From: Alkalihalobacillus sp. TS-13
GTDB lineage: Bacteria > Bacillota > Bacilli > Bacillales > Fictibacillaceae
Reading direction: 5' to 3'
DNA: 64,000 bases
NCBI RefSeq assembly: GCF_019720915.1
Contig: NZ_JAHKSI010000001.1
Span: 2,294,001-2,358,000 of the forward strand
Positions within the stretch are counted from its first letter, which is position 1; each line of letters opens with the position of its first letter. The position numbers were made by a program, and so were the translations under genes. A model generated the notes under the pieces. That model saw nothing but the letters and a program-made list of their open reading frames with translations. It was not told the DNA's origin and searched no databases. This document shows, piece by piece, positions 50,229-57,951 of this stretch.

Positions 50229-50951
50229 ATGCATGAGAGAAAAGCACCTTTGGAAGCAGCAACACAGTTCATCAACATGTATTTTCAAGGGTGCAATGCA
50301 GCTCTTTAAGCTGGTAGTACCATGCTTGGTGAAGCGACAACTACGTCTGATCTGGATATCGTCATATTCGATCGCAGCGTCTCTTCCTCTTACCGCGAAT
50401 TATTCTTTGCTCTTGATTGGCCGATTGAAGTTTTCTTACACAATTTTTCATCTTATAAACAAGTTTTTAAAAGTGATTATGAACGGGCAAGACCTTCCAT
50501 GCAAAGGATGATTTCAGAAGGGATCATTTTAAGGGGAGAAGAAGTAATAGACCCAATCAAAAAAGAAGCTAAAGAGATGTTAGAAGAAGGACCGGAAGTA
50601 TGGTCAAATGAAACGATCAGGTTAAAACGTTATTTCATTACAGATACGCTGGATGATTTCATCGGCAGTTCAAATAGACCAGAAGAGATCTTCATCGCAA
50701 ACACATTAGCTGAATTGGTGAGTGAATTTGTGTTGAGGACAAACCGTATGTGGATTGGCTCTTCGAAATGGGTTGTACGAGCTTTGAAACAATATGATCC
50801 TACTTTCACAGAACAGTTTATTGAAGCATTCGATTCTTTTTATAAACATGAGGATAAAAATATGGTGATCAAACTCGTTGATGAAGTGTTACAGCCCTTT
50901 GGTGGCCGATTATTTGACGGTTTTTCTATGGGAAAAAGTAGGAATTACTAA
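50229..50951 (+). pseudogene. Nucleotidyltransferase-domain protein interrupted by an in-frame TAA
   Basis: With GGAGG eight bases upstream, the ATG at 50229 opens a frame that reads 26 codons to ...CNAAL, meets TAA at 50307-50309, and continues in the same frame as AGSTMLGEATTTSDLDIVIF through to 50951 (240 codons in all). Gly-Ser plus Asp-x-Asp is the nucleotidyltransferase signature and the stop falls just before it. One base change (TTA or CAA-like to TAA) explains this. An internal ATG at 50322 could restart but would lack the Gly-Ser motif. The rest (about 200 residues) is well preserved, so inactivation is recent, or the stop is read through, or it is a sequencing error. Confidence 0.75.
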
Positions 50952-51541
50952 TGACGATACATATTGCAGGAGAAAAGGTTATTTTACGGGATTTGACTTT
51001 AGATGATTTGTCGGATATCTATTATTGGAAATATGAAGCGGATGATCGTGAACATTTGAAATGGAATGGTCCTTATTATACGTTACCGGAATTGACGAAA
51101 GAAGAGTTCATAGAAGGGTTCCAAAAAGCTCTTGAAATAACAGCGACAGATCAACCGAGGCAAATCCTTATTATTGAAACAGACGATAAATTGATCGGGA
51201 CCGTCAACTGGTATTGGGAAGATGAAGTGACCAACTGGCTCTCTAACGGTATTGTCATTTTTGACTCGAATTATTGGTCAGGAGGCTATGGAACAGAGGC
51301 TTTCAAACTTTGGACTGACTATATTTTTGAACAAATGGATGTTGTAAGAGTGGGGATTTCCACATGGTCGGGTAATATCAGAATGATGAAATTGGCGAGA
51401 AAAATAGGAATGATCGAAGAAGGGCGTATCCGAAAAGCAAGAATCGTCGATGGTGAATATTATGATTCTATAAAAATGGGGATCTTAAGAGAAGAATGGG
51501 AACAACTGCATCTTCCTTCTCGTGAAATAACACCTTGGTAG
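50951..51541 (+). CDS. GNAT-family N-acetyltransferase (RimJ/RimL type)
   Basis: A 196-residue acetyltransferase. The start ATG shares one base with the TAA of the upstream frame (TAATG), so the genes are translationally linked. Motifs: GEKVILRDLTLDDLSDIYYW at the N-terminus, KLIGTVNWYW, the acetyl-CoA-binding SGGYGTEAFKLW (Q/RxxGxG/A-like loop) near 112, and RVGISTWSGNIRMMKLARKIGM, the usual RimJ/RimL helix. Acceptor may be a protein N-terminus or a small amine. A terminator overlaps its stop. Confidence 0.88.
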   Translation: MTIHIAGEKVILRDLTLDDLSDIYYWKYEADDREHLKWNGPYYTLPELTKEEFIEGFQKALEITATDQPRQILIIETDDKLIGTVNWYWEDEVTNWLSNGIVIFDSNYWSGGYGTEAFKLWTDYIFEQMDVVRVGISTWSGNIRMMKLARKIGMIEEGRIRKARIVDGEYYDSIKMGILREEWEQLHLPSREITPW

Positions 51542-51557
51542 GTGTTATTTTTTTCTA
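51525..51557 (+). terminator. Terminator after the GNAT gene
   Basis: Perfect ten-base arms AAATAACACC / GGTGTTATTT with a six-base loop and a long T run; it covers the GNAT stop codon. Confidence 0.9.
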
Positions 51558-51688
51558 TTTCACAATTTCCTACCACACTAATCATCAAGCCTTCCTCCTG
51601 ACGCACTAATGAAATTTCTACGTTTTAAACTTGTACAAATAGGAAACAGATTAGTAGATTCAATTATTAAGATAGGAGGCTTTACTCA

Positions 51689-52486
51689 ATGAGATTCTCC
51701 GAAAAGCTTAACGAATTAAAACAACAAAGAGCAGATGGCTCACAAAAAATTCTTTCCATGTACTTAAATACAGACCGGAGCAGTGCCGACCAACAAGGCG
51801 GCGAATGGAAGATCAAACTGAAAAACGGTCTGAACAAATTTGAAGAATACATCGAAGAGATGGGTAATCACGATGAATTGAAAGGTTATAGAAACTTAAA
51901 AGAAAAGGTATATAAAACCGTCACGGGGCGGGAGCGGGAGCTGAAAAGAAGTCTAGTCCTGTTTGCGACACCTGATGAAAAACTTTGGGTCATGGAAGAT
52001 CTACAGGTTCCGATCGAAACCTCCTTCCATTGGGAGGATGAACCGGTACTGGATCAACTTGAAGATCTTCAGAGCAACTATCCATATAGCGGTATCATCG
52101 TCATCAACAAAGAAGATGCAACGGTGTTAGAAACAGAAATGGGCGTCCTTGTTGATGAATTCCACTATACCTTCGATCCTGATACAGAGGATTGGCGGGA
52201 ACATCAAGGTCCATTTGATGCTGCCATAACAGGGGCAAATACGAATAAAAAGGATGAATTTCAGGAGCGCTTTGAAGCTAATCAGCAGCGTTGGCTGAAG
52301 AATTTGAGTAATAAAGTCGCCAAGAGAGCTAAGAAGAATAAATGGCAGGATACCTACTTGATGGGTGAAAAAGGCTATTTGAATGAATTCGAAAACTATC
52401 TTTCTATTAAAGAAACGAAAAAGACTGGTAAAAACCCTAGCCGAATGGAACCATCAAAAATCATCGATCAAGTGATTGCTGGTTAA
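51689..52486 (+). CDS. aeRF1-like (VLRF1/baeRF-type) protein
   Basis: A 265-residue soluble protein. The N-terminal SQKILSMYLNTDRSSADQQGGEWK, the middle SLVLFATPDEKLWVMEDL and YSGIIVINKEDATVLETEMG, and the C-terminal KKDEFQERFEANQQRWLKNLSNKVAK fit the bacterial proteins related to archaeal/eukaryotic release factor 1 (VLRF1-type), thought to act on stalled ribosomes or tRNA. Family assignment is from memory of the pattern and moderate. A GATAGGAGG site precedes the ATG. GTTTTA then AGGAAA about 13 bases later (51622-51646) loosely resemble a sigma-B promoter, which would make it a stress gene. Confidence 0.6.
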   Translation: MRFSEKLNELKQQRADGSQKILSMYLNTDRSSADQQGGEWKIKLKNGLNKFEEYIEEMGNHDELKGYRNLKEKVYKTVTGRERELKRSLVLFATPDEKLWVMEDLQVPIETSFHWEDEPVLDQLEDLQSNYPYSGIIVINKEDATVLETEMGVLVDEFHYTFDPDTEDWREHQGPFDAAITGANTNKKDEFQERFEANQQRWLKNLSNKVAKRAKKNKWQDTYLMGEKGYLNEFENYLSIKETKKTGKNPSRMEPSKIIDQVIAG

Positions 52487-52530
52487 GCTCACCACTGACC
52501 TCCCCCCTTGGTGTATCGAGCTTACTATAT

Positions 52531-52620
52531 AGAAAACTTGGCAAAACCCAGCCTTGGGCGAAGGCTGAGCCTTAGTTACACTTATATTGAAGAAAGTAAT
52601 GAATTACTTTAAATGTAAAG
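52531..52620 (+). repeat. ~90-bp intergenic repeat, copy 3 of 3
   Basis: Matches 7966-8057 and 35653-35743 with AGAAAACTTGGCAAAA, AGCCTTGGGCGAAGGCTGAG, TTAGTTACACTTATATTGAAG, AAAGTAAT..ATTACTTT hairpin and AAATGTAAA. It lies between convergent genes. Confidence 0.75.
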
Positions 52621-52621
52621 G

Positions 52622-52658
52622 AAGCGCAGTGCCCTCATAGGTTCTGCGCTTTTATCTA
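52622..52658. terminator. Hairpin between convergent genes, probable terminator
   Basis: Arms AAGCGCAG / CTGCGCTT around a 14-base loop; TTTTATC follows on the plus strand and TCCTTTAC on the minus strand. It overlaps the stop codon of the L,D-transpeptidase gene. Confidence 0.55.
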
Positions 52659-52987
52659 TGGATCCAGACGTTCGTTCCAATCGGGACTATGCTGGACAAT
52701 TCGTTGACATCTTTATTATGCATACGGATACAGCCCTTCGAAACATCCTTACCGATGGAAGATGGATCATTTGTACCGTGTATACCATAATGAGGTCTGG
52801 ACAATCCCATCCACATCGATCCGTATGGACCACCAGGGTTAGGAGCCTTGTTAATGATCGTATACTCCCCAGTTGGTGTAGGTGTCAACATTTTCCCGAC
52901 CCCAATGGGATATGTCTTAATCAGTGTTCGGGTGTTGAACAACTTAAGCTGATGTTTGGCTAAATTGACGTCAATCCAGTAAGCCAT
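52652..52987 (-). CDS. YkuD-type L,D-transpeptidase
   Basis: A 111-residue catalytic domain only. The active-site motif is complete: [20 protein letters not shown], with His, then the nucleophilic Cys in [11 protein letters not shown] near residue 88. The N-terminus [14 protein letters not shown] and GEYTIINK are also typical. There is no signal peptide or LysM domain, unlike B. subtilis YkuD, so it is either cytoplasmic, mother-cell/spore related, or exported by another route. It would form 3-3 peptidoglycan cross-links or link proteins to the wall. Monocistronic; 21-bp array 2 lies about 210 bp upstream. Confidence 0.88.
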   Translation of the reverse strand: MAYWIDVNLAKHQLKLFNTRTLIKTYPIGVGKMLTPTPTGEYTIINKAPNPGGPYGSMWMGLSRPHYGIHGTNDPSSIGKDVSKGCIRMHNKDVNELSSIVPIGTNVWIHR

Positions 52988-53198
52988 ATATCCCCCTCCC
53001 TGTTTTTCCTATTTATATGTGGGAGTGACACCTTCAATAACTCTTATTAACTGAAATGACATACGTGAAGATTTAGATTAGGGGCATGATCAATATAATG
53101 ATGATTGGATAAAAAGGAACCTCGCTTGCGATAAATGGGTAAAAGAGCATCAACCCAGTAACGGCGGGAGTACCGATCCACATTTCGTTTTGAGATGT

Positions 53199-53282
53199 AA
53201 TCCGGCGGGTTTGGAGCATATTCCGGCTGGTCTAAGCTATAATCCGGCCAGTTTTAATGTGAATCCGGCCAAAAGTGTAAAA
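53199..53282 (+). repeat. 21-bp phased CCGG array 2
   Basis: AATCCGGCG (53199), ATTCCGGCT (53220), AATCCGGCC (53241) and AATCCGGCC (53262), each exactly 21 bp apart, with unconserved 12-base fillers. A possible decayed unit (AACGGCGGG) lies near 53160. Located between the kynA terminator and the promoter side of the L,D-transpeptidase gene. Confidence 0.75.
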
Positions 53283-53297
53283 AAGCCCAAAAAGTGC

Positions 53298-53335
53298 AAA
53301 AAAAGACCCACCTCTCTTACATTGGCAGGTCTTTC
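53298..53335 (-). terminator. Terminator of kynU-kynA
   Basis: Minus-strand arms AAAGACCTGCC / GGTGGGTCTTT with two G-T pairs and a run of seven T residues, 17 bases past the kynA stop. Confidence 0.85.
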
Positions 53336-53351
53336 AAGATTTTAACTTTAA

Positions 53352-54206
53352 TTACAACTCAGTTCTGATATCCCATAGTTCCGGGAAGAATCGGTGGTCC
53401 AGCACTTTCTTCAGGTAAGACACGCCGGACGAGCCGCCGGTCCCCATTTTATGCCCGATGATACGTTCCACTGTTTTCATATGACGGAATCGCCACTGCT
53501 GGAGCCAATCTTCAATATCGACCAATTTTTCAGCTAACTGATACAAGTTCCAGTACTGATCGACGTTCCGGTAAACTTCAACCCATGCGGCTTTTACAGT
53601 AGGATCACCTTCATATGTTACAGAGAAATCACGCTTCAAGAGCTCCGGATTGATGTCAAAACCGGCATTCGCAAGTTCCTGGATTGCCACATCATATATA
53701 CTCGGTGCTTCATATGCTTCCTTCAATCGAGCATGAAGTTCTGGGTCCTTCTGATAGATTCGCAGCACATGTGGTGTTTTATAACCAAGTGCAAATTCGA
53801 TCATGCGATACTGATAGGATTGGAATCCAGATGCCTGTCCCAGGCTGTCGCGGAATTCCAGGTATTCGCTTGGTGTGAGCGTGGACAAAACATCCCAAGC
53901 CTGGATGATTTGTGACTGGACCTTCGAGACACGAGCGAGCATTTTAAACGCTGGCTGCAATTCACCTTTACGGATCGAATCGATTGCAGCATTAAGCTCA
54001 TGCAAGATCATTTTCATCCATAACTCACTGACCTGGTGGATGATGATGAACAGCATCTCGTCATGATGACCGGATAGTCTTGTTTGACTGGAGAGAAGCC
54101 GATCAAGCTGTAAATATTCTCCATACGTCATATTATTATCAAAATCAGTGTGGATCCCCTTTTCCGATACGTATTTCCCTTTACCTTCTTCATAATAGTT
54201 CCCCAT
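53352..54206 (-). CDS. kynA: Tryptophan 2,3-dioxygenase
   Basis: A haem dioxygenase of 284 residues that opens the indole ring of L-tryptophan to N-formylkynurenine. Diagnostic blocks: [35 protein letters not shown] (substrate pocket), [31 protein letters not shown] with the haem-ligand His, and [13 protein letters not shown]. Start is set at 54206; in-frame ATG 54212 and GTG 54215 are alternatives, none with a strong ribosome binding site. It is the second gene after kynU. The intermediate enzyme kynurenine formamidase (kynB) is not in the operon. Confidence 0.94.
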   Translation of the reverse strand: MGNYYEEGKGKYVSEKGIHTDFDNNMTYGEYLQLDRLLSSQTRLSGHHDEMLFIIIHQVSELWMKMILHELNAAIDSIRKGELQPAFKMLARVSKVQSQIIQAWDVLSTLTPSEYLEFRDSLGQASGFQSYQYRMIEFALGYKTPHVLRIYQKDPELHARLKEAYEAPSIYDVAIQELANAGFDINPELLKRDFSVTYEGDPTVKAAWVEVYRNVDQYWNLYQLAEKLVDIEDWLQQWRFRHMKTVERIIGHKMGTGGSSGVSYLKKVLDHRFFPELWDIRTEL

Positions 54207-54236
54207 TATCATCACTCACTTTCTTGTCAGGTGCGA

Positions 54237-55523
54237 TTACGCTACAACGCCGCGTTTATTTTCAAATTGCTTGTATTCTTCATCATCCATGATCTGTTTC
54301 AATGTCTGTACCGCCTTCCATACCTCTTCAAAAGTATTGTACAAGGCTGCTGGTGTCAGCCGGATGCCATTCGGATTACGGAAATCAGGCATCACTTTAT
54401 TCATTTTCAGAGCTTTACAGATACGAGCAGCTTCAGGGTGCTCAAGGTACACGTGACCCCCTCTTCTATTGTCTTCCAAAGGATTCCCGATTTCAAAACC
54501 ATGGTCGGCTAATTCATGCTTGATTAAATCCATCATGTATTGCGTCAATTGCAGTGATTTTTTGCGAAGCTTTTCAATACCAGCCTCCTCGAAAATTTCC
54601 AAAGAGCCCATCAACGGTGCCAGGCTGAGCATATGCGGCGTACCGATTTGGAAGGCACCTGCCGATTGTGCTGGTGTCAGCTGATGGTTCATATCGAACT
54701 GTTTGCTTTTATCAGAGCTGAACCATCCAGCAAGCCCAGGAGTTGTTCCGATATGGTTTTCATTTACATAAATCCCCGCAACACTTCCCGGTCCAGCATT
54801 GACGTATTTATAATTGCACCAGAAAGCAAAGTCCGCTCCCCAATCATTTAAAGCATGAGGCATCGCACCGATCGAGTGACATAGGTCGAATCCGATGATG
54901 ATGCCGCGTTTATGCGCCTCTTCTGTCAAACGCTTCATATCAAGCACTTGCCCGCTTCGATACATGACGCTCGGGAGCATAATCAAGGCGACTTCATCCG
55001 TCATTGCTTCAATGATGTCATCTTCTTCAACGACTCTTCCATCACGACTTTTCATACGGATAAGATGTTCCTCTGGATTGTAGCCCTTCAATTTCAACTG
55101 ACTTTGGAGTGCAAATATATCAGACGGGAATGTCAGTTCATCCGCTAAAATTTTCGTCTTCTTTCCTTCCGGGTGATAGAACGTGGAAACCAACTGGTGA
55201 AGGTTGACTGTCGTCGAACCTGTCGCAATTACTTCTTCAGGCTTTCCACCGACAAGCGGTGCTGACATTTCACCTAGTTTCTCAGACATGTAAAACCAGG
55301 GATATTCGCCTTCCGTCCAGCCATCAATCCCGTATTCCTTCCATGAATCCATTATTTTAGAAAGTGCAGTTTCAGAGCGCTTCGATAAAAGTCCGAGCGA
55401 ATTCCCAATAAAATAAATCGTATCATCCTTAACGTAAAACTCTTCTCGAAAAGACGAGAGTTCATCTTGTTCGTCAAGCTTTTTTGCATAGTCTAAAGAG
55501 GTATCAAGTGACTGATTGCCCAT
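54237..55523 (-). CDS. kynU: Kynureninase
   Basis: A 428-residue PLP enzyme that splits kynurenine to anthranilate and alanine. Blocks: [14 protein letters not shown], the [16 protein letters not shown] segment, [34 protein letters not shown], the PLP-lysine region [19 protein letters not shown] near 240 and [12 protein letters not shown]. Length is normal. First gene of the operon, 30 bases before kynA, behind a promoter whose -35 lies inside a 25-bp palindrome next to a TetR gene. Order kynU-kynA differs from the more usual kynABU. Confidence 0.94.
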   Translation of the reverse strand: MGNQSLDTSLDYAKKLDEQDELSSFREEFYVKDDTIYFIGNSLGLLSKRSETALSKIMDSWKEYGIDGWTEGEYPWFYMSEKLGEMSAPLVGGKPEEVIATGSTTVNLHQLVSTFYHPEGKKTKILADELTFPSDIFALQSQLKLKGYNPEEHLIRMKSRDGRVVEEDDIIEAMTDEVALIMLPSVMYRSGQVLDMKRLTEEAHKRGIIIGFDLCHSIGAMPHALNDWGADFAFWCNYKYVNAGPGSVAGIYVNENHIGTTPGLAGWFSSDKSKQFDMNHQLTPAQSAGAFQIGTPHMLSLAPLMGSLEIFEEAGIEKLRKKSLQLTQYMMDLIKHELADHGFEIGNPLEDNRRGGHVYLEHPEAARICKALKMNKVMPDFRNPNGIRLTPAALYNTFEEVWKAVQTLKQIMDDEEYKQFENKRGVVA

Positions 55524-55557
55524 GGGATATCGACTCCTTCAATAGGTTATTAATTTA

Positions 55558-55629
55558 ACTATACCTTCCTCACTGACAAAGTGTCAATGACATCATGTCA
55601 TTGACATTGTATCGCCTCATTATTAAAAT
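55558..55629. promoter_or_regulatory. Divergent kynUA / tetR promoters sharing a 25-bp palindromic operator
   Basis: A perfect palindrome occupies 55582-55606, with 12-base arms TGTCAATGACAT / ATGTCATTGACA and one central base. Its right end is the TTGACA -35 of the plus-strand promoter (55601-55606, 17-base spacer, TAAAAT at 55624-55629) and its left end is the TTGACA -35 of the minus-strand promoter (55582-55587, 18-base spacer, TATAGT at 55558-55563). One bound repressor would shut both. Confidence 0.85.
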
Positions 55630-55660
55630 GAAAGCACATCAAATAAAAGGACGGAATCCC

Positions 55661-56278
55661 ATGAACTCAAAGAACCAGGAGCTTACCACCCGCCAGCAAC
55701 GCTCGATCCAGACACGTAAAAACCTACTGAAAGCGGCTGAACTCATTTTCATCAATCAAGGCTTCCAAAAAACTACAATCACACAAATCATTAAAAAAGC
55801 GGATACTGGTTACGGTACTGCGTATGTTCATTTTAAAAACAAGGATGACATTCTTATTGAGCTCATTGACGGCGTTATGCAGAAATTCCATGAAATTGCA
55901 GAGCTTCCTTTCCATCCAATTTTAGTGGAAGAAGCAAAACAGCTCATTGAAAAGCAAACCTATCTTTTCCTCGAAATGGCACAAAAAGAGGATCGAATTT
56001 TAAAAGTAGTTGAAGAGGCAATTGGTTCATCACTTGCTGTACAAAGCAAGTGGAAAGAAATCCGTGAGCGTTTCATAAAAGGGATTGCGAAAGACATCTC
56101 CTATACCCAACAACATGGTTTAGCCAGGAAGGATGTCGATCCAAACCTTGTCGCAAGAGGCTGGTTCTTTTCAAATGAAATGTATTTATGGGAAATCGTC
56201 CGCGGTGAAAATCAAGCAGCAGTGAAGGACATCGTTTATAATTTATCCACGATGTATGTGAAAGGATTATATAAATAA
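55661..56278 (+). CDS. TetR/AcrR-family regulator, probable kyn repressor
   Basis: A 205-residue TetR-type repressor: N-terminal helix-turn-helix (TRKNLLKAAELIFINQGFQKTTI, then IIKKADTGYGTAYVHFKNKDDI, about residues 18-65) and an all-helical ligand-binding domain. The start at 55661 (MNSKNQEL) has AAAAGGA upstream; upstream codons back to 55595 lie in the promoter. Divergence from kynU over a perfect palindrome suggests it represses kynUA and itself; the inducer could be kynurenine or tryptophan, which is inferred. Confidence 0.88.
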   Translation: MNSKNQELTTRQQRSIQTRKNLLKAAELIFINQGFQKTTITQIIKKADTGYGTAYVHFKNKDDILIELIDGVMQKFHEIAELPFHPILVEEAKQLIEKQTYLFLEMAQKEDRILKVVEEAIGSSLAVQSKWKEIRERFIKGIAKDISYTQQHGLARKDVDPNLVARGWFFSNEMYLWEIVRGENQAAVKDIVYNLSTMYVKGLYK

Positions 56279-56291
56279 AGAATTCTAGGTT

Positions 56292-56369
56292 TTTCCGGCG
56301 GATTTAGATGCTGATCCGGCCACTTTTAAGTATATTCCGGCCAAAGGTTACTTTTTACACCACCGGCCA
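56292..56369 (+). repeat. 21-bp phased CCGG array 3
   Basis: CCGG cores at 56295, 56316 and 56337, exactly 21 bp apart, in TTTCCGGCG, GATCCGGCC and ATTCCGGCC contexts; a fourth, ACCGGCC at 56363, is shifted by five bases. It lies between the TetR stop and the next SDR gene. Confidence 0.7.
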
Positions 56370-56446
56370 ACAGGTATAACATTTGCTTATCCTGACCAGT
56401 AACCTTACACTTGCCATAGATTTTCCAATAGAAAGGATGATCAATA

Positions 56447-57169
56447 ATGGCACAATCGATTGAAGGTAAAACGGCTTATATTACAGGTGCTGCTCGTGGT
56501 ATCGGAAAAGCTACAGCATTAGAACTTGCACGCGAAGGCGTTCATGTCGGCTTACTAGCTCGTACCGAAAGCACATTAGAAAAAGTTGCAGAAGAAGCAA
56601 GATCACTAGGTGTGAAAGCGAGTGTCGCTGTTGCTGATATCGCGGATATGGAACAAGTGGAAAACGCCATTTCCAAACTGGAAACTGAACTAGGACCCAC
56701 CGATATTCTGATAAATAATGCAGGCATCGGAACCTATGGTTCATTCTTGGATATCGATCCCGAAGATTGGAAAAGAACGTTTGAAGTGAACGTGTTCGGA
56801 ACGTATCATGTAATGCGTGCTGTACTCCCCCAGCTAATCAAGAAAAACCGCGGGGATATCATCAATATTTCATCAAGCAGCGGGTTGAAAGGTACAGCGA
56901 AAAGTACAGCTTACAGTGGATCAAAGTTTGCGGTTCAAGGCATGACGGAAGCGTTGATGCAGGAAGTTCGAAAAAATAATATCCGAGTCATGACACTGAA
57001 CCCAAGCCTAGTAGCTACAGAGCTGACCTTTGGTGATGAACTTGATGCAGCTGACAAAGAGAAATACATGCAGCCAGAGGATCTAGCGGAACATATGGTT
57101 TCTCAGTTGAAATTGCATCAACGTATTTTTATCAAGCAATCCCTTCAGTGGGCGACAAATCCATTTTAA
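56447..57169 (+). CDS. Short-chain dehydrogenase/reductase, FabG-like
   Basis: A 240-residue SDR. Motifs: ITGAARGIGKATA near residue 13, NNAGIGTYG near 90, INISSSSGLKG near 140 and YSGSK near 155; PSLVATELT follows the active site. Related to Bacillus 3-ketoacyl-ACP-reductase-like SDRs of unknown substrate. An AAAGGATGATC site precedes the ATG. It follows the TetR gene by 170 bp containing array 3, so it is probably independently transcribed. Confidence 0.87.
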   Translation: MAQSIEGKTAYITGAARGIGKATALELAREGVHVGLLARTESTLEKVAEEARSLGVKASVAVADIADMEQVENAISKLETELGPTDILINNAGIGTYGSFLDIDPEDWKRTFEVNVFGTYHVMRAVLPQLIKKNRGDIINISSSSGLKGTAKSTAYSGSKFAVQGMTEALMQEVRKNNIRVMTLNPSLVATELTFGDELDAADKEKYMQPEDLAEHMVSQLKLHQRIFIKQSLQWATNPF

Positions 57170-57178
57170 ATTCGAATC

Positions 57179-57215
57179 AACGCTCAGACTTTTTCAGCTC
57201 TGAGCGTTTTTATTA
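57179..57215 (+). terminator. Terminator of the FabG-like SDR gene
   Basis: Perfect arms AACGCTCAGA / TCTGAGCGTT with a ten-base loop, then TTTATT. Confidence 0.88.
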
Positions 57216-57217
57216 TG

Positions 57218-57419
57218 GCTGTTTTATAAAAGTTTGTTGCTAATGGAATGTTGTTAAGAAAGGGGCTGAAAGCTTATGACAATGGAAATATACGAGACTC
57301 CTGCGGATAAGCAAGCTAAGCGAGACCCCGAACTAGCTGAGGGGGCTTGCAGATTGCACGCGGAAAGCGAGTGTATTTCCAAACTCCAAAACAACAATCT
57401 ATGCGAAAACAGCCTTTTT
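57218..57419 (+). repeat. MITE-like intergenic repeat, complete copy
   Basis: About 200 bp bounded by GGCTGTTTT ... AAAACAGCC, with inner inverted TTGTTG / CAACAA and GGAAATA / TATTTCC. The core has GACTCCTGCGG, GCGAGACCCCG, GAGGGGGCTTGC and CGCGGAAAGCGAGTG, as in 47760-47911. Its left part (GTTGCTAATGGAA to GAAAGCTTATG) also occurs alone at 2530-2611. No transposase. Confidence 0.75.
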
Positions 57420-57473
57420 ATTAAATTACGTAACAGTAATTCTAGCTTTCCTTAGATTACTGTGTATCCTTCC

Positions 57474-57776
57474 CTATCCTCCAACCATCATAGAAAAAAG
57501 GACATATAAATAAACGATAATGAAAAATAGAAGTAGTCCGAAAATACCTGCAATGCCTAGCACTACGGGTTTCTTAGCTCTTTTATCGATAAGATAAGCA
57601 AAAATGAATGCAATTAATGCAAAGAAGATCGGATATCGCCATTGAATTCCAAGTGAAACGTATACACCTTCAATCAGAGGAGATATCTCACCTATGAACT
57701 CCACTAGATACAAAGCTAAAATTCCATACCCTAGTAAAATCAACACCCTGCTACTAACTGATGAACTAGAATTCAT
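57474..57776 (-). CDS. Small membrane protein, unknown function
   Basis: A 100-residue protein, not recognised. A Ser-rich N-terminus (SSSSVSS) precedes three hydrophobic segments at roughly 12-30, 47-63 and 70-97, with KRAKK on the cytoplasmic side between the second and third. An AAGGAGG site lies a few bases before the ATG. Neighbours (MITE-like repeat, DUF2254 gene) give no functional hint. Confidence 0.65.
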   Translation of the reverse strand: MNSSSSVSSRVLILLGYGILALYLVEFIGEISPLIEGVYVSLGIQWRYPIFFALIAFIFAYLIDKRAKKPVVLGIAGIFGLLLFFIIVYLYVLFSMMVGG

Positions 57777-57951
57777 AATACCTCCTTGAAACCTTCCTCT
57801 CCTCTATGTTTTATTCTTTACACCTGTATACATTCCCTTCCATTTCCCGAAATCTCCTTCTGTCATCAAATTCCATGCATAGTTTCGAAATAAGTCGGGT
57901 AGAAAATAAAGAAGCTTACTACATTTTGTCAAGGCAGGTGAGTCCAACCAA

